Assembly (NCBI GenBank): GCA_963707135.1
Contig: CAVPOY010000038.1
Span: 17,294 to 81,293, forward strand
Length of the DNA: 64,000 nucleotides
Direction: 5' to 3'
Source: JBGSTR01 sp963707135
Lineage (GTDB): Bacteria > Pseudomonadota > Gammaproteobacteria > Chromatiales > Chromatiaceae
Part shown: piece after piece, positions 8,104 through 15,940 of the stretch
Layout: every line of letters starts with the position of its first letter
How positions within the stretch are numbered: the stretch's first letter is position 1
The notes under the pieces: model-generated
Databases searched by the model: none
The model's input: only the letters and a program-made list of their open reading frames with translations
What the model was told of the DNA's origin: nothing
Made by a program: the position numbers and the translations under genes

Positions 8104-8420
8104 TCAAATCCGCGCGGACGAACCCGGAGCCCGGGCAAAGGGGTAAGGGTGCACCGGGTGCTGTATCGGCCTCACCGGCCCCTCGCCTCTCGTCCGCGCG
8201 GGGGAAATCACGCCACTCATTCCCTTGAACGCATATCGGTTCCACTCTGTTCCCACGCCTTCTGGTCGAGCCCCGCATGGCGGGTAAGGGACAAGGGCCT
8301 TTCGGGATCGTTCGCCGGTACCCTCTCGCACACCCTCCGCGAGGAACAGACCTTTAGGCTGCCTCGTTGCTTCGCCGAGACATCCCCGATCTTCCTACTG
8401 CGGGACTCAGCTTCAGTATA
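8104..8420 (-). other. Structured non-coding segment, possibly a group II intron 5' fragment
   Basis: A 12-bp perfect inverted repeat (8110-8121 with 8190-8201) encloses further nested pairings such as GCACCGGGTGC and CCCGGAGCCCGGG. Read on the minus strand, GTGCGAG near 8334 resembles the conserved GUGYG 5' end of group II introns, and the upstream purine-rich text resembles intron domain I sequence. No reverse transcriptase is nearby, although a group II 3' remnant exists at 62.8-63.2 kb. A minus-strand frame of 75 codons (8104-8331) is open but I judge it non-coding. The assignment is tentative. Confidence 0.3.
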
Positions 8421-9329
8421 GCTGACGTTCGAAAGTCCAACCTGTCCGGGAGTGAGTCCCCTTCTTGAGAGATTCGGTCAATTTTGGGCTGCGGTTACCC
8501 GCCACGTCATCCCCGTTGCCGCTCAGGTTCCAGTGCTTTCCGAAATGCGGCTTCCTTGGCGAGGAGAGCCCGTGCCTCGCCAATCTCGGCGACAGCTTGT
8601 TATTCCTCTGCAGCCACTCAGCCCGAGATCGCCGCTGACTGCAATTGGCCGGTAGCTCTCGGTCACGGACAACAACCGAAGGATCCCGTGGTGCAGTTGC
8701 CCCGTGTCCGTCCGCCCGGTTGCGCAGGCGGGTGATGGGGAACCGGCTTCGTCTGCGCCGAATAGGTGCACGCAGCTTGCCCGACGGACGCTCAGTGGTC
8801 GAGCAGCGTCGGCGTTGATGAGCTCCGGCGCTCGGGAGTACGGTGCCTGTGAGGTCCTGATTCCTTACAGCCCGGAGCTGAAGTCGCCGGCGCTCGAGTG
8901 GTTCGTTTTATGGAGCCCTTGGCTGTTGCGCCAAAGGACGTAACCGCTGGCACGGTGGCGTGCTTTAGGGACGGTCCCGAATCATCGCCGATGAGCTCGG
9001 CATCGCCAATCCAGCCGTCGCGGCAACCGGAGGCGGGTCTGCGAAGATGCCGGGTCCGGATTGCCGAGCAGATATCCGCGCCCGTATCGCGATCCGCACG
9101 ACGCGAGGAGGGGTGTTCGAAGCTTCGAATCCTTGTCGCCTTGATGTCCTCAATTTTTTCACAGTGTCTGCGGGATTGCTGCACCGCCGCTACCTAGAAT
9201 CAAAGTCAAGGCGGAGGATGCCCCGACGCGGGGTGATCCGCCGGTGATGGGTCAGACCAGCGGCGTCTAAGGTCCCCGTCGGAGACGGCGGCAAGACCGA
9301 GGCCCGCTTCAAACAGACGGAGGCATTCC
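8421..9329. other. No intact gene recognised
   Basis: About 0.9 kb without a supported gene. Near 8530-8620 on the minus strand a helical-looking segment (AVAEIGEARALLAKEAAFRK) is interrupted upstream by TAA and flanked by stops, suggesting a decayed coding region of unknown family. The rest shows only short unsupported frames. Confidence 0.35.
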
Positions 9330-9770
9330 ATGTTCCGCACTCGGCAGATTCTCATTCAATCGATCATTGCGCTCGCCGTGGCGATGACCGCGTCGGGTGC
9401 GGCTTTCGCCCAGAGGCCAGGGGTTGGCGGATGGGGCGGTCGCGGTCCGGGGCCGGCACCGTTCGACCTCATGGACGTCGATGGTAACGGCGGCATCAGC
9501 GCCGCCGAGCACGCCCAGTTCCGGGCCGAGCGGCAGCGGGCCCTGGCGGCCCAGGGGCGTCTGCTGCGCAATGCCGCGAACGCCCCGGCCTTCGAGGCCA
9601 TCGACACCGACGGCGACGGCCAGATCAGCCGCGCCGAAATGACCACCATGCGCCAGGCCAGGATGGCAGACCGCGGCTACGGCTACGGTTACGGACCCGG
9701 CTTCGGTCCGCGTGGGCCGATCGGCCCGGGGCCGGCTGGCACTCGGCCGTGCTGGCGGTCCAACTGGTAG
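9330..9770 (+). CDS. Secreted EF-hand protein
   Basis: 146 aa with an N-terminal signal peptide (MFRTRQILIQSIIALAVAMT, cleavage expected after ASGAAFA-Q). Two EF-hand calcium loops follow: DVDGNGGISAAEH (about residues 49-61) and DTDGDGQISRAEM (about 91-103), both with the D-x-D-G-D/N-G pattern, I at position 8 and E at 12. A Gly/Tyr-rich tail (YGYGYGPGFGPRG) ends the protein. Such small periplasmic or envelope calcium-binding proteins are common in proteobacteria and mostly uncharacterised. The ATG is preceded by ACGGAGG. No operon partner is apparent. Confidence 0.85.
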   Translation: MFRTRQILIQSIIALAVAMTASGAAFAQRPGVGGWGGRGPGPAPFDLMDVDGNGGISAAEHAQFRAERQRALAAQGRLLRNAANAPAFEAIDTDGDGQISRAEMTTMRQARMADRGYGYGYGPGFGPRGPIGPGPAGTRPCWRSNW

Positions 9771-10079
9771 CGCTGGTCGGAGGCGCTAGCCCGCCCGGGG
9801 CATTGTTCCGCGCGGGCAGGCGCTTCCCTCGCACGGCAACGTCGTCCGGGAACCGTCCCGGCTGGGATCGCCAACGATGAGCACCCGCTGAAGGTCTCTC
9901 GCCCCAGGTTCCCGGGGCGTCGCCCGGTGCCGAGGGCGCACTGCCCCCTTGGACCGCTCGACGCGCCCGCATCAATTTGCGAGGAACGCCAATAGAGTGT
10001 TCACCACCGGCACAACGGAGCGCATTCCGGGGCTGTTTGGGCAGTGGGAGATCGTGGTCGGTGACCGCTCTGGAGCGGA
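9771..10079. other. No gene recognised
   Basis: Short overlapping frames without family similarity. The 3' part adjoins the truncated end of the ahcY relic, so some of it may be decayed ahcY-distal sequence replaced by unrelated DNA. Confidence 0.35.
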
Positions 10080-10409
10080 TCAGGTGTCGCTGTCCTCCCC
10101 CTCGATGGCATGAACCGGTATCACGCAGTCCTGCACCAGCGAGGCGGCCACGTCGTCCCGGGTGCTGAGGGGGTTGCTGGCGCAGAGGACCACTTCCGCG
10201 CTGCCGGCCCTGAGGGTGCGCGCGAGATTGGCGGTTTCCGTCGTGACGTGCAGGCAGCCGCTGATGCGCAGCCCCCGCAACGGGCGTTATTCGCTGAACC
10301 GCCGGTCCAGGCCGCGCAGCACCGGCATTTCCCTCCAGGCCCATTCGATACGTTCGCTCCCGCCGGGCGCCAGGCCGGGATCGCCGATGTCGAACGAGGG
10401 TTCGCTCAT
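10080..10409 (-). pseudogene. ahcY: S-adenosylhomocysteine hydrolase, N-terminal fragment with a nonsense codon
   Basis: From ATG at 10409 the frame reads SFDIGDPGLAPGG, EWAWREMPVLRGLDRRFSE, then an in-frame TAA, then RPLRGLRISGCLHVTTET, ANLARTLRAGSAEVVLCASN and PLSTRDDVAAS, ending GEDSDT at 10080. This is the first quarter of AhcY (about 430 aa), the enzyme that splits SAH to adenosine and homocysteine. The substrate-binding HVTTETA segment is present, but the NAD domain is absent. Its ATG overlaps the stop of the upstream phosphoribosyltransferase (ATGA), so the two once formed an operon. One stop codon plus the 3' truncation make it non-functional. Confidence 0.85.
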
Positions 10410-11032
10410 AGTGGATTCACTTCTGGTTGTTGGCTTGCCGGCATGAAATCAAGGACGTCCCGCACGGTCTGGCGCGGAACCCGGATGCCCTGTTCGTCAC
10501 GCAGCCGCTGCCAAGCGTCCTCGGCCGACAGCGGCTGTGGCTGCAAGGCGCGGACGAAGGAAGTGACGTCTTCGATATAGGCCCAGGGATAAACCAGCCA
10601 GCGCCATTTCCGGACGCGCTTTGCGACAAAATCTGCGTTGAAGTGGGTGACGGCCTTTTCATGGAGCACCGCCGTCCTCATCGCGCGCGGCGCGAAACCG
10701 TCGAGGTAGCGCGCCACGGCGGCCAGGGTGTCGCCGCTGTCGTTGACGTCGTCGACGACCAGCACCGCCAGGCCGTGGACGTCGGTGTTGAGCGGATAGC
10801 GAATCACCACTTCGCCCTGCTTGCGGGTGGCGGTGTAGTGCTCGACCTTGATGCCGGTAAGGCGGTCGAGATGCAGGAAATCGCACACCAGCCGGGCCGG
10901 TACGTAGCCCCCCCGGCCGATGGCGACCACGATGTCCGGGTGAAAACCTGCGTCCTTGACTAGCCGGGCGAGGTCGCGTCCGAGGCGGTAGGTTGTCTTC
11001 CAGGAAACCAGTGTGCATGCCGGAAGCGACAT
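10406..11032 (-). CDS. Purine-type phosphoribosyltransferase
   Basis: 208 aa of the type I PRTase fold. The PRPP-binding loop is clear as VLVVDDVNDSGDTL (two acidic residues followed by small residues), preceded by DIVVAIGRGGYVPARLVCDF. The pattern matches xanthine/hypoxanthine-guanine type enzymes close to archaeal HPRT-like proteins (WKTTYRLGRDLARLV at the N-terminus). It would convert a purine base and PRPP to the nucleotide in the cytosol. The last codons overlap the start of the ahcY fragment, which links it to SAH/adenosine salvage. The exact base specificity cannot be read. The C-terminal 45 residues (DAWQRLRDEQGIRVPRQTV) look like an added helical segment. Confidence 0.82.
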   Translation of the reverse strand: MSLPACTLVSWKTTYRLGRDLARLVKDAGFHPDIVVAIGRGGYVPARLVCDFLHLDRLTGIKVEHYTATRKQGEVVIRYPLNTDVHGLAVLVVDDVNDSGDTLAAVARYLDGFAPRAMRTAVLHEKAVTHFNADFVAKRVRKWRWLVYPWAYIEDVTSFVRALQPQPLSAEDAWQRLRDEQGIRVPRQTVRDVLDFMPASQQPEVNPL

Positions 11033-11298
11033 TGTCGTGAACTCCAGTTCTGTCTCTGCTTGAAGGGTAGCCGATCCCTATTCCGGCGGGCGTGGCCTAC
11101 GTTTATGAAACGGCCTGCCACGGTAGGAGCGCCGCGCGCGGCGCGAATGCCACGCCCCCGTTACGGACGCGACGTCCGCTTCTGCGCAAACGTTGCATTC
11201 GACCCGCGAGCGGGCTTCCTACCGGGCTATTTCACGGTGATCGTTACACGTCCGAGATCATCCGCAACCAAGACCACGCCAACCGCGGAGTCAGACTC

Positions 11299-12066
11299 AT
11301 GAAGCATTCCGTTGCCCAACGTATCCACGTCGGTACTTCCGGCTGGTCCTATGGCCATTGGCGGGGACCGTTCTATCCGCCGGGGCTGGCGGAAGGACAG
11401 TGGCTGCGTTATTACGCCGAACGCCTTCATACGGTGGAGATCAACAACACCTTCTACCGACTTCCCCCGCCAGCCAGTTTGAACGGTTGGCGCGATGCAG
11501 TCGCAGACGATTTCGTGTTCAGCGTCAAGGCAAGCCGCTTCATAACCCACATGAAAAAGCTCAGAGAGCCCGACGTTACGCTGGCGCCATTCTTCGCCTG
11601 CATCGACGCGCTGGCCCCCCGGCTGGGACCCATACTGTTTCAGATGCCGCCCCGCTGGCGGCTCGACCTCGAACGGCTGCGCCAGTTCCTGGTTGCCCTG
11701 CCCGGCGAATACCGCTACGCCTTCGAGTTCCGCGATCCGAGCTGGTGGGTCCGAGACGTGTACGGCCTGCTGGCCAGGCACGCGGCCGCATTCTGCATCC
11801 ACGATCTCGGTGGAGTGGTGTCACCCCGGGAAGTGACCTGCGACTTCGTCTATTTGCGTCTGCACGGGCCGGACGGGCCTTATCGGGGGCGCTATGACCG
11901 TGCCACGCTGGCGGGCTGGGTCGATGCCTGCTCCGCCTGGGCAGCAGAAGGGCGATCGGTGCATTGCTACTTCAACAATGACGAACGGGGATATGCCGTA
12001 CTGAATGCGCAGGAAATGCAGGAATTGATGCACGCGTGGGAGAGTCAAATGAGTTGCCATAAATGA
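11299..12066 (+). CDS. DUF72 family protein
   Basis: 255 aa from ATG 11299. The start IHVGTSGWSYGHWRGPFYPP and the later segments EINNTFYRLPP, FSVKASRFITHMKKL, ILFQMPPRW, AFEFRDPSWW, YLRLHGPDGPYRGRY and YFNNDERGYAVLNA are the defining blocks of DUF72 (YecE-like), a TIM-barrel family of unknown function with conserved acidic, histidine and aromatic residues clustered in the barrel. The upstream in-frame extension to 11092 is GC-rich and lacks family similarity, so the ATG at 11299 is preferred. The gene stands alone between two minus-strand units. Confidence 0.92.
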   Translation: MKHSVAQRIHVGTSGWSYGHWRGPFYPPGLAEGQWLRYYAERLHTVEINNTFYRLPPPASLNGWRDAVADDFVFSVKASRFITHMKKLREPDVTLAPFFACIDALAPRLGPILFQMPPRWRLDLERLRQFLVALPGEYRYAFEFRDPSWWVRDVYGLLARHAAAFCIHDLGGVVSPREVTCDFVYLRLHGPDGPYRGRYDRATLAGWVDACSAWAAEGRSVHCYFNNDERGYAVLNAQEMQELMHAWESQMSCHK

Positions 12067-12260
12067 ATCCGTAGCCACGCTCCTCCCGATCATAGGATAG
12101 GCGCGCCCGCATGAGGCGTACCCCGAGGGATTGACCCCAGAACCCGTCATCGGAACCCTATGGCACTCCCCGAAAGGGGGGATATCCAATGCTAGGGTCC
12201 GATGGGCGGGTCGGGCCGGCGCTACGCCGTGAAGGTGGGTTGGGATCGCTACAGCTCGGC

Positions 12261-13190
12261 TCAGGCCAACATGCCACGTACGATTAGATCCACCGCCTCT
12301 TCGGGCGTGAGCCCGCGCGCCATGAGGGTTTCCAGCTGGTGCTTATCGACGCTCCCGATGGCCGCTTCGTGTGTCACCTTTGCTTGAGGATGACGCACTC
12401 GTACCTCTGGGATGGCGCTCGCCTCGGCTCGGTCTCGCACGACCTCCAGGCAGTCCACGTGTCCGCGCGCACCTGTAGCGTTTCCTTCCATGATGCCAAC
12501 GATCTCTGCGCGGGCCTCGTCTCTCACCGCGACCCGCGTCTTCACCAACCCCCGCGCACCCGGGCCGGCGAGCACCACGCCCTCTCGGATACGAATCGCA
12601 TCGGTTCCGACGCCATAGACTCGGCTCGTGAGCTCGGCCACTGCGGCCTCCCCCACCTCGACCGAATAGTCGATGTCCAGGCGACCCACCCGCCCCTGGA
12701 TCAGGCTGAAATCGGCAAGATAGCGCGAACCTTTCTCGAGGATCACGCGGGCCCGGGGCGTCACCTCGATGACGCCGGTTGCTCCGTGATAATGGGCCTC
12801 CCGGTAGGTCAGCACGGCACCCTCTTGCAGCCTGACTGTGCCCTGCATGGCATGGTGCGCTTCCCGCGGCGTGGCAAAAAGGCAGTGAGACCAAAGGGTG
12901 GCCTGCGCGCCGGCCTTGACGATGACATCGAGTCGCACGTTCTGCACGCCGAGCTGCTCGAATAGCCCGAAGCACAGATGCACCGGCTGCGCGACCTTTA
13001 CACCGGCATCGACGACAAGGTGGCCGACGATTCCGGCCTCGGATGCCTCCGCTGCCAGCTGCACCCCTGGCAGGGAACGCAGGCTCGCCAACTGGTGACC
13101 GTAGGCGACCAGGTGAGGTGACTCGGGCAAGGGCGGGGCCTGCCAGCCGGCTGCATGAAAAAGTTCGAGGAGCGGTCTGAATTTAGCCAT
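12261..13190 (-). CDS. SufB/SufD-family Fe-S scaffold (short, SmsB-like)
   Basis: 309 aa from ATG 13190, which overlaps the last 8 bp of the upstream SufC gene. The central right-handed beta-helix region of SufB/SufD is recognisable: THEAAIGSVDKHQLETLMAR near the C-terminus (the T.EA.ig....l.YL.sRGl block), preceded by VRHPQAKVTHEA, and SRYLADFSLIQGRVGRLDID. At about 310 residues it is far shorter than E. coli SufB (495) or SufD (423) and fits the compact SufBD of two-gene SUF-like minimal systems. It would pair with SufC to assemble Fe-S clusters in the cytosol. No sufA, sufS or sufE lies nearby, so sulfur would have to come from elsewhere. Confidence 0.88.
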   Translation of the reverse strand: MAKFRPLLELFHAAGWQAPPLPESPHLVAYGHQLASLRSLPGVQLAAEASEAGIVGHLVVDAGVKVAQPVHLCFGLFEQLGVQNVRLDVIVKAGAQATLWSHCLFATPREAHHAMQGTVRLQEGAVLTYREAHYHGATGVIEVTPRARVILEKGSRYLADFSLIQGRVGRLDIDYSVEVGEAAVAELTSRVYGVGTDAIRIREGVVLAGPGARGLVKTRVAVRDEARAEIVGIMEGNATGARGHVDCLEVVRDRAEASAIPEVRVRHPQAKVTHEAAIGSVDKHQLETLMARGLTPEEAVDLIVRGMLA

Positions 13191-13899
13191 GACAGCTGCC
13201 CCCGTCGCAGCGCCGGCAGGTGCGCTGGCGGTAGTTTGCCAGTACCGCCGCGGCCTCACCCGAGCAGACGACGCGCCCGCCACAGAGCTGGGAGGCGCGA
13301 TCCGCGTGAACCGCAACCTCGGCCTGATGGGTGATGAGGAGCACCGTGCTCCCGGTGGCCCGCAGGGCTTCGATCACGTCGAGGATCTCCTCGATGGACA
13401 GCAGGTCGATTCCCGCCGTGGGTTCGTCGAGGATGGCGAGCTTAGGTTCCATCGCAAGCACCGCGGCGAGTTCCACCCGCTTTCGCTCACCCCCGCTAAG
13501 GGTCGTGTCCACCGCCCTTTGGGCATAGGTCCCCGGGTCCAGACCCACCCGGCGCAGGCCATCTTCGACTTCCGCACCACGGCTGCAAATATGCAGATAG
13601 TCCTGTATCGTCAGCCCCTCGAAACGCGCCGGCTCCTGCCACGCCAGGGTGATACCGAGACTGGCGCGCCGGTGCATGGGCAAGTCACCGATGGACTGGC
13701 CCTGGAAAAGGATCTCGCCGGTTCCGGGTCGGTAGCCCTCGCACCCCATAATCGTGTAGGCCAAACTGGACTTGCCCGAGCCGTTGGCACCGAGGAGGCC
13801 GTGGATCTCCCCTTTCGCTAACTGCAGGTCCAGACCGTCCAGGATCTGCTTGCCGTGCAACTCGAGTCGTATGCCGTTGAGCGTTAGCAGATTGTCCAT
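13183..13899 (-). CDS. sufC: SufC-type ABC ATPase with Cys-rich tail
   Basis: 238 aa; SufC is about 250. Walker A GLLGANGSGKSSL, Q-loop in TLAWQEPARFEG, signature LSGGERKRVELA, Walker B LAILDEPTAGIDLL and the switch His in LLITHQAEV are all intact. The early INDIVIDUAL-type SufC features (EGYRPGTGEILFQGQSI) match the cytosolic Fe-S assembly ATPase rather than a transporter subunit. It overlaps the following sufBD gene by 8 bp, so they are translationally coupled. The C-terminus ends CRRCDGGSCHG, three cysteines and a His that I do not expect in SufC and that could bind metal. Confidence 0.9.
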   Translation of the reverse strand: MDNLLTLNGIRLELHGKQILDGLDLQLAKGEIHGLLGANGSGKSSLAYTIMGCEGYRPGTGEILFQGQSIGDLPMHRRASLGITLAWQEPARFEGLTIQDYLHICSRGAEVEDGLRRVGLDPGTYAQRAVDTTLSGGERKRVELAAVLAMEPKLAILDEPTAGIDLLSIEEILDVIEALRATGSTVLLITHQAEVAVHADRASQLCGGRVVCSGEAAAVLANYRQRTCRRCDGGSCHG

Positions 13900-14139
13900 C
13901 GCGAGCCTCTAAGCTGCATGAATAGTCGGTGGCTGCGCTCGCCGGCGCCGGTCATGTCTGCCGTATTCGGATCATAAGGTTGGTTACAGCACCTCTCGGC
14001 CCAGCCCTCCGGTCGAACCGGGTCGCGGTTCTCGGCGCCGGCGGGAAGTCCCCGATGACCGAGAGGTGCCGCCCTCGGCAATATTGCAGCGCGGCTGGGG
14101 CAGCGCGCGCTGGGAAACGACCACTCGCGGGGTCGATGT

Positions 14140-15019
14140 TCATGCTCCGAGGCAACCGGAGGGCGCAAGGGTTGTGGCGAGCATCACCGCTTTAATGTCG
14201 CCGTGTCTCTCCCAACTGCCCGACCGGCGGTTGGCTGGGTTCAGCCAGTAGCGCTCGATACGCGTGCACAGGGTTGCGTAGGGCAACAACCGATGCAACT
14301 GCGCGCGAACCAGATCCGGCGCGGCGAATTCCGCTGGCCTGTCTGCGACTGGTCCAAGCATTCTCGGAAGGGCTTTCAGCCCGAGCGCCAGACCGAGCTC
14401 GCGGAATGCCAGGCGTTACGCGGCATCGGGGGAGCGCAGGTCGGGGCTGGCATGCAGATCATGGAGCCCCGGCAGCGCCGCGTCCAGGACGCCGCGCAGG
14501 ATATCCTCAAACATCAGCGCGTCAGCGGTCACAAGCCCCGCCAGCGTGTGTGCACTGGTCAGCAGGCCACCGACGCCAAGGGCGTCCTGGGTGGCGAGCG
14601 GGAGCCCTCGGCACATGTCCGCCAGGTTCGTGATCTCCGCGCCCAATTCCGCGCCGTGCACATCCCTGCGGTCGGCGCTCGCCGCCTGCACTTCAGCCAA
14701 GGTGGCGAGCGCGTCCAGCGGGTCGTGCTGCCCCATCGCCTCTACCAATGGTCGAGACAGGTCAGTGCTCATCTTCCAGTACATGCGACGTTGGCGGCCG
14801 GATTTGGGCACATAGGTGAAGCGCGCGTGGGCGGTCTTGGCGAGATCCTTCGCCCAGCGAAAGCAACTTGGTTCGCCGCTCGAGCTCGAGGAAATTGCAC
14901 ATGGCAAAGGCGTCCGGCCACAGGTAACGCACCGGAGTGCGCCCGCCGGTCAGCCCCGTCCGCTCCGCGAACGCGGTCATGATCGTCCGCACGAGTTCGG
15001 TTGTCGCCTGCTCGTCCAT
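14140..15019 (-). pseudogene. Glycosidase-like hypothetical protein, deleted and interrupted
   Basis: Pieces of one large protein lie in order on the minus strand. MDEQATTELVRTIMTAFAER and RYLWPDAFAMCNFLELERRT start at 15019. After a large internal deletion and frame change comes FRWAKDLAKTAHARFTYVPK, GRQRRMYWKMSTDLSRPLV and EAMGQHDPLDAL. An in-frame TAA follows at 14416-14418, and the same frame continues RLAFRELGLALGLKALPRML to IERYWLNPANRRSGSWERHG, DIKAVMLATTLAPSG. The blocks match a proteobacterial family with a six-hairpin-type helical fold whose function I do not know. The deletion, frameshift and nonsense codon make it a pseudogene. Confidence 0.65.
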
Positions 15020-15067
15020 TGGTGCCAAGGTTCTGCCTTGCGGAAGCCGTTCAGTCCGTTGCGGCGA

Positions 15068-15583
15068 CTAACGCACTCGCCAGAAAGACATGAGCTGACC
15101 TTCGTCGTCGATCAGCGAAAAGATGTCGTGGTTGCCCCGAAACTGGTACTTGCGTACCAGGTCGGTTTCGGGACTGTACGCAATGAGTCGATCCCCGACG
15201 ACGAAGAAGACGCACTCGCAGGACTGGAAGCGTCCGCCCCAGATCCGGGCTCGATTGCCCCGAATCACCACCGTCTCGCCGCCAGTGCCCCGCCAGCGAC
15301 CTGTCAGGTCGGGCTGCGAGTCGCCGCCCTGTAGGTAACCGGGGGCCGGTCTGCCGCTGTAACGGGGCGGCGCCGAAGACCGACCCTTGGAGGTTTCAGG
15401 TGATGCTGGTAACAGGGGCCGCCCTTGATCAGTGCCAGGCATCGTCCAGGGCGGGCCGCCCGGCGCAATCTGCTGCCCGTGAGTTAGCGGGTGATGCAGG
15501 CCAATCACCGATAACGCGATCCAGGCATTCAGACCCTTGCGCAGCCCTAGCGACAACCGCGGGATGTTGACGAAGATCAGCAT
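15068..15583 (-). CDS. Hypothetical protein with N-terminal hydrophobic segment
   Basis: 171 aa if translation starts at the ATG at 15583; the open frame extends to 15661 but without similarity. Residues 12-35 (LRKGLNAWIALSVIGLHHPL) could be a signal or anchor segment. A Pro/Ser-rich linker leads to a compact C-terminal domain: DLTGRWRGTGGETVVIRGNR, FQSCECVFFVVGDRLIAYSP, VRKYQFRGNHDIFSLIDDEG. This reads like a small beta-barrel domain (successive GRW.G.GGE, V..R strands) seen in envelope hypotheticals. No function can be assigned. It lies 49 bp upstream of the decayed gene at 15019. Confidence 0.5.
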   Translation of the reverse strand: MLIFVNIPRLSLGLRKGLNAWIALSVIGLHHPLTHGQQIAPGGPPWTMPGTDQGRPLLPASPETSKGRSSAPPRYSGRPAPGYLQGGDSQPDLTGRWRGTGGETVVIRGNRARIWGGRFQSCECVFFVVGDRLIAYSPETDLVRKYQFRGNHDIFSLIDDEGQLMSFWRVR

Positions 15584-15940
15584 GCCGATGGTTCCATGGG
15601 TCAATTCCGCGGAGCCGGGGTGAGCAATACGGTCTCGGTGGCGACGAGTACGCTGCCCCAACCTCTATCCTTTGCCTCGGGGCGATGAACGCGCGCGACG
15701 CGGGATCCGGAGCAACTGCGGCAACTTCGATTGTACGGCCGTTACGCGCGGGGACTACCCCCAGTGTCGACTCTATGGCTAAGTGTGGACCCTCAGGCAA
15801 AGGGAAACGGCCCGCATTTGGTCAGCCAGTTGCCGTCTTGGCCGAGTTTTCATCCCGCCCACGCCGAGGGGCTCTGATCGACCCACTGCGGGCACGCAGG
15901 CGGGCGACTCGACCGTCCTCAAAGGACGCCCACGACCCTA

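Noticed and set aside
10080..15019. Stop-codon reassignment of TAA, since both the ahcY relic and the glycosidase-like relic contain in-frame TAACGC
   Set aside because: Both genes are also truncated or frameshifted, and intact genes use TAA as an ordinary stop; independent nonsense mutations are simpler.
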